Below are positions 61,203 through 64,000 of a stretch of DNA of 64,000 bases, one piece after another. This stretch comes from Gallionella sp. (GTDB taxonomy: Bacteria; Pseudomonadota; Gammaproteobacteria; Burkholderiales; Gallionellaceae). Under the pieces are notes generated by a model that was not told the DNA's origin, did no database searches, and was given only the letters and a program-made list of their open reading frames with translations. The position numbers were made by a program, and so were the translations under genes. The stretch covers positions 54,627 to 118,626 of the forward strand of contig JAUXWM010000035.1 in the NCBI GenBank assembly GCA_030681375.1, read 5' to 3'. Every line of letters starts with the position of its first letter. Within the stretch, counting starts at the first letter, position 1.

Positions 61203-63859
61203 GTTTCTTCCTCCATCGTCAGCATAATCATAGGTTGGCTATTATCTTTACCGACAATGCGGCGCGCATTGAGCAACAGCTTGCGCAAGCCGATGAGCGG
61301 GAATTCGTGTTCCACCCTGAACCCCTCAACCACCTGGTTTTTCGGCAAAATATTCTCCAGCAGTTCGCGCAACTCCGCGATGTCCCATTGATTGTTGCCC
61401 AACTGATAGATCAGGCGGCCCGCGGTCTGTTGTTTTTCGCTCTGAAAAAAACGGTAGAAAGCCTGGCTGGCCGTAACCACCCGCAAATCCGCGTCCAGCA
61501 CGATCAACGGCTCGCGCACGGTATTGACGATGCTTTCGGCCAGTTCGCGCGCCGCAATCACCGACTGTTCAGCCGCCACACGCGAGCCGATATCGGTGAA
61601 AGTCAGCACCACGCCGTCTATCATATTGTCCAGGGTGCGGTAAGGCTGGATGCGGGCCAGATACCAGACGCCGCGTTGAGTGCACACTTCACGTTCGAAC
61701 GGTACCAGCGTCTCCAGTACGCGCTTCGCATGGACGAGCAAATCTTCCCCTTCAATATTCGACTTGATGTCGCTCAGCGGCCTGCCCACATCGCCGGCCG
61801 CCAGACGATATATCTGCTCGGCGCCGCGGCTGATGCGCTTGATGCGCATGCGTATGTCGAGAAACAGCGTGCCGATGTTGATGTTGTCGAGCAGATTCTT
61901 CATGTCATTCTGCATCACGGCCAGTTGTTCGATCTTGGCCTGCAGCTCGGCATTGACGGTCACCAGTTCTTCATTGACGGACTGCAACTCTTCCTTGGAG
62001 GTTTCCAGCTCCTCATTGGTGGATTGCAGCTCTTCATTGGTCGATTGCAGCTCCTCATTGGTGGATTTGAGTTCTTCGTTGGAAGCCTGTTGTTCCTCTA
62101 TGGTGGCTTGCAGATTCTCTTTGGTATACGCCAGTTCGCGTTCCACTTCCTCGATGCGTTGCAACTCGGCCTGCCCGGGAGCAACGGCCTTGCCGCGTTT
62201 GCCGGATGCCGGAGACGCCACATCCTGAAAACTGACCAGCAGCAACTTCTGCCTGCTATCCGGACCGGGCATATGACGCACGCTGAAGCTCACCACATTA
62301 AAATCACCGTTGCTCCGGATCGGCACCTCATGATTCAGGGTGGCCTCGTTCTCGGCTGCGGCCGCAATGACGGCATTGCGCAAATGCAGCTGCAATCCCT
62401 CACGCGCCATTTCAACAATATTGAGCGTAGCCTGACCGGGTGCCGGGCGCAGATAGCGCCCCGTGTCACCATGCACATACAGGATATTTCCCTTTTCGTC
62501 CGTCACCACCGAGGCGGGTGCGTAGGACTGTAACAACATGCGGCGAGTCAGTTCGGCGAAGTTGGTTTCCCTGACCTTGCCGACCACCTCATCCGGCATT
62601 CTCTCGCCGGGGTTGCGTGTCCACAGCAGCCCGCCGGACATCACGGTATGGGTGGAAGTGAGCGTACCCGTGGCACGATACAGCTTGAATTTACGGTTAA
62701 GCGCGGTGAACAACTCGTTGTGGCTGCCTACGCTCTCCGAAGGCGAGAGAAACAGCACGCCACCGGGCTTGAGCGCATAGTGAAAAGCCGGCATCAGCCG
62801 GTTCTGAACTTCCGGCTCCAGATAAATCATCAGGTTGCGGCAGCTGAGCAGGTCCAGTCGGGTGAACGGCGGGTCCTTGATGACGTTCTGCACGGCAAAC
62901 ACCACCATCTCCCGTATGCTCTTCTTCACACGGTAGCCCGCGTCCTCCTTGACGAAAAACTGCCGCAAGCGCTCGGCCGACATATCCTGGGCGATATTAG
63001 GCGGATAGCATCCGGCGCGTGCCACGGCAATCGCGTCATCATCCAGATCGGTCGCGTAGAGCAGCACCTTGATGTCCTGATGGGTTTCATCCATATGTTC
63101 GCGCAACAGGATGGCAATCGAGTATGCCTCTTCCCCCGTGGCGCAACCGGCCACCCAGGCGCGAAATACATAATCTTCCGGTTTCTCTGCGAGCAGCAGC
63201 GGCAGGACGTCCTTTTTCAGCGCGTCAAACGCCTCCGGATCGCGGAAAAAATTGGTGACATTGATCAGCAGTTCCTTGAACAGCTTGCCAGTCTCGGCCG
63301 GATGTTCCCTGAGATAGCGCGCATACACTTCCTGGCTGGCGATGTTGTGCATGGACATGCGCCGCTCGATACGTCGGCCTATGGTGCTTTTCTTGTACTG
63401 GGAAAAGTCATGGCCGGTGGCGCTGCGCAACTGCATCAGAATACGATTAATGCCGCTAGTGACGGTTTTAGGCTCCGTCGGCGTCTGGCTCAGGGCGCGC
63501 AGGCCGGACATCAAGGCTTCCGGCATTTTTTCCACCGGCAGAACCTGCGTGGCATAGCCGGCATTGATCGCGCTCTCCGGCATGCCGTTATATTTTGCCG
63601 ACTCGGGTTCCTGCACCAGCGAAACACCGCCCGCGCCCAGTATCGCGCGCAGACCCAGTGTGCCGTCGGTGCCGGTGCCGGAGAGTATGATACCGACCGC
63701 CAGTTCGCCCATATCTTCTGCCAGTGAACGCAAAAAGGCATCGATAGGCATGCGCAGACCACGCGCCTTCTCCGGTACTGAGAGTTGCAGCACGCCATGA
63801 AAAATCGCCATGTCGCGGTTGGGCGGGATCACGTAAACATGGTCGGCTTGTACCGTCAT
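61199..63859 (-). CDS. CheB-CheR-PAS chemotaxis-type protein, N-terminally truncated by an IS element
   Basis: 886 residues as read. It opens inside the CheB methylesterase domain (MTVQADHVYVIPPNRDM...VGIILSGTGTDGTLGLRAILGAGG). The first 70-80 residues, with the catalytic Ser (GASAGG) and His, are missing, while the catalytic Asp block remains. The CheR methyltransferase is complete (FSQYKKSTIGRRIERRM, VAGCATGEEAYSIAILL, DLLSCRNLMIYLEPEVQ). A long heptad coiled coil of STNEELQ repeats and a PAS region (GTLFLDIRMRIKRISRG; ESIVNTVREPLIVLDADLRVV) follow. The CheB activity should be lost; whether the CheR part is still expressed depends on the IS. GGDEF gene follows by overlap. Confidence 0.88.
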   Translation of the reverse strand: MTVQADHVYVIPPNRDMAIFHGVLQLSVPEKARGLRMPIDAFLRSLAEDMGELAVGIILSGTGTDGTLGLRAILGAGGVSLVQEPESAKYNGMPESAINAGYATQVLPVEKMPEALMSGLRALSQTPTEPKTVTSGINRILMQLRSATGHDFSQYKKSTIGRRIERRMSMHNIASQEVYARYLREHPAETGKLFKELLINVTNFFRDPEAFDALKKDVLPLLLAEKPEDYVFRAWVAGCATGEEAYSIAILLREHMDETHQDIKVLLYATDLDDDAIAVARAGCYPPNIAQDMSAERLRQFFVKEDAGYRVKKSIREMVVFAVQNVIKDPPFTRLDLLSCRNLMIYLEPEVQNRLMPAFHYALKPGGVLFLSPSESVGSHNELFTALNRKFKLYRATGTLTSTHTVMSGGLLWTRNPGERMPDEVVGKVRETNFAELTRRMLLQSYAPASVVTDEKGNILYVHGDTGRYLRPAPGQATLNIVEMAREGLQLHLRNAVIAAAAENEATLNHEVPIRSNGDFNVVSFSVRHMPGPDSRQKLLLVSFQDVASPASGKRGKAVAPGQAELQRIEEVERELAYTKENLQATIEEQQASNEELKSTNEELQSTNEELQSTNEELETSKEELQSVNEELVTVNAELQAKIEQLAVMQNDMKNLLDNINIGTLFLDIRMRIKRISRGAEQIYRLAAGDVGRPLSDIKSNIEGEDLLVHAKRVLETLVPFEREVCTQRGVWYLARIQPYRTLDNMIDGVVLTFTDIGSRVAAEQSVIAARELAESIVNTVREPLIVLDADLRVVTASQAFYRFFQSEKQQTAGRLIYQLGNNQWDIAELRELLENILPKNQVVEGFRVEHEFPLIGLRKLLLNARRIVGKDNSQPMIMLTMEEET

Positions 63860-63860
63860 C

Positions 63861-64000
63861 TGGTAATCCCCCCATTTTTAGTTGGGGTCAAAAGTAGAGC
63901 TGGTTAAAAAATCTAACTTCTGTTTCGGCGTGATGCCGCCGAGTGCCATGTTGGGGCGTTCGTGATTGTAAGTCCACATCCATTTCGTTGCATAGTCCTG
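63861..64000 (-). mobile_element. IS3-family insertion sequence, right part (continues beyond window)
   Basis: The element begins at TGGTAATCCCCCC (63861), one base after the truncated CheB/CheR start triplet, and contains the 3' end of an IS3-type transposase. The TG terminal dinucleotide and pyrimidine/purine-rich end are consistent with an IS3-family inverted repeat. The other end and the target duplication lie outside the window. Confidence 0.85.
63878..64000 (-). CDS. IS3-family transposase OrfB, C-terminal 40 residues (partial)
   Basis: The minus-strand frame from the window edge reads QDYATKWMWTYNHERPNM, then ALGGITPKQKLDFL and a short tail ending SSTFDPN-stop at 63878. The WTYNxERPNMALGGITPKQ block is the end of the DDE integrase core (rve) of IS3-family OrfB transposases. 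The catalytic residues lie beyond the edge. Confidence 0.92.
   Translation of the reverse strand, partial: QDYATKWMWTYNHERPNMALGGITPKQKLDFLTSSTFDPN

Noticed and set aside
61930..62110. Repeat DNA inside the CheB/CheR gene
   Set aside because: The 21-bp pattern encodes the STNEELQ heptad coiled coil that is normal for CheR-PAS fusions, so it is a protein feature and not a DNA element.
61235..62533. Plus-strand open frame of about 430 codons opposite the CheB/CheR gene
   Set aside because: The Gly/Phe/Leu-repeat region mirrors the STNEELQ coiled-coil codons on the other strand; no start signal or homology.

Overview
The window reads as a contiguous piece of a betaproteobacterial chromosome. 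Gene order and content point to the Nitrosomonadales/Gallionellaceae neighbourhood. The support is: the leuCDB-asd-fimV-truA-trpFBA-accD-folC-dedD-cvpA-purF-metZ superoperon, the rpsF-rpsR-rplI-dnaB block, a feoAB iron uptake pair, and a GAACGATCGTTC palindrome in front of recA. That palindrome matches the non-canonical LexA motif I recall as published for Sideroxydans and Gallionella. Genus is inference only.

Layout. 1-1920: 5' two thirds of purL (minus). 1995-5922: plus-strand run of nnrD, a spermidine-synthase-like gene, a SIMPL protein, lemA and a GIDE/EF-hand membrane protein. 6197-11134 (minus): SPFH/NfeD pair, cytochrome b561, PPK2 and recA-recX. 11416-29793 (minus): pncC and the long biosynthetic superoperon for methionine, purines, folate, fatty acids, tryptophan, lysine/threonine precursors and leucine. 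A tRNA-Val(GAC) follows, then a large Cache/PAS/GGDEF/EAL protein, dnaB and the S6 ribosomal operon. 36698-39981: a two-gene ovothiol locus (ovoA plus a PatB/MalY-type C-S lyase). 40082-49287: glycosyltransferase-like gene, slyD, roxA, small lipoprotein, MBL hydrolase, bamC, dapA and feoAB. 49308-53736: chaperone-usher fimbrial cluster of the spore-coat-U type with a decayed duplicate of its first subunit. 54121-59825: molybdenum cofactor operon moaACDE-mobBA-moeA-mogA with a decayed molybdate-transport remnant after it. 59958-64000: a CheB/CheR-PAS protein and a diguanylate cyclase. An IS3-family element running off the right edge has removed the first part of the CheB domain.

The most unusual layer is non-coding. 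Five gene junctions carry arrays of 7-bp repeats with different sequences but the same period. Three of them (20807-20921, 26311-26398, 27489-27623) have a G-rich arm facing a complementary C-rich arm, so they could fold as long imperfect hairpins. A second family of short GC-rich palindromes sits at gene ends and supplies stop codons (accD) or last codons (nnrD). A third, about 102 bp, is inserted in frame inside mogA. Repeat elements have therefore repeatedly been absorbed into gene termini here. Two further RNA-level observations deserve attention: an inverted repeat that can pair with the Shine-Dalgarno of mobB, and a terminator-like hairpin lying inside the signal-peptide codons of the fimbrial chaperone.
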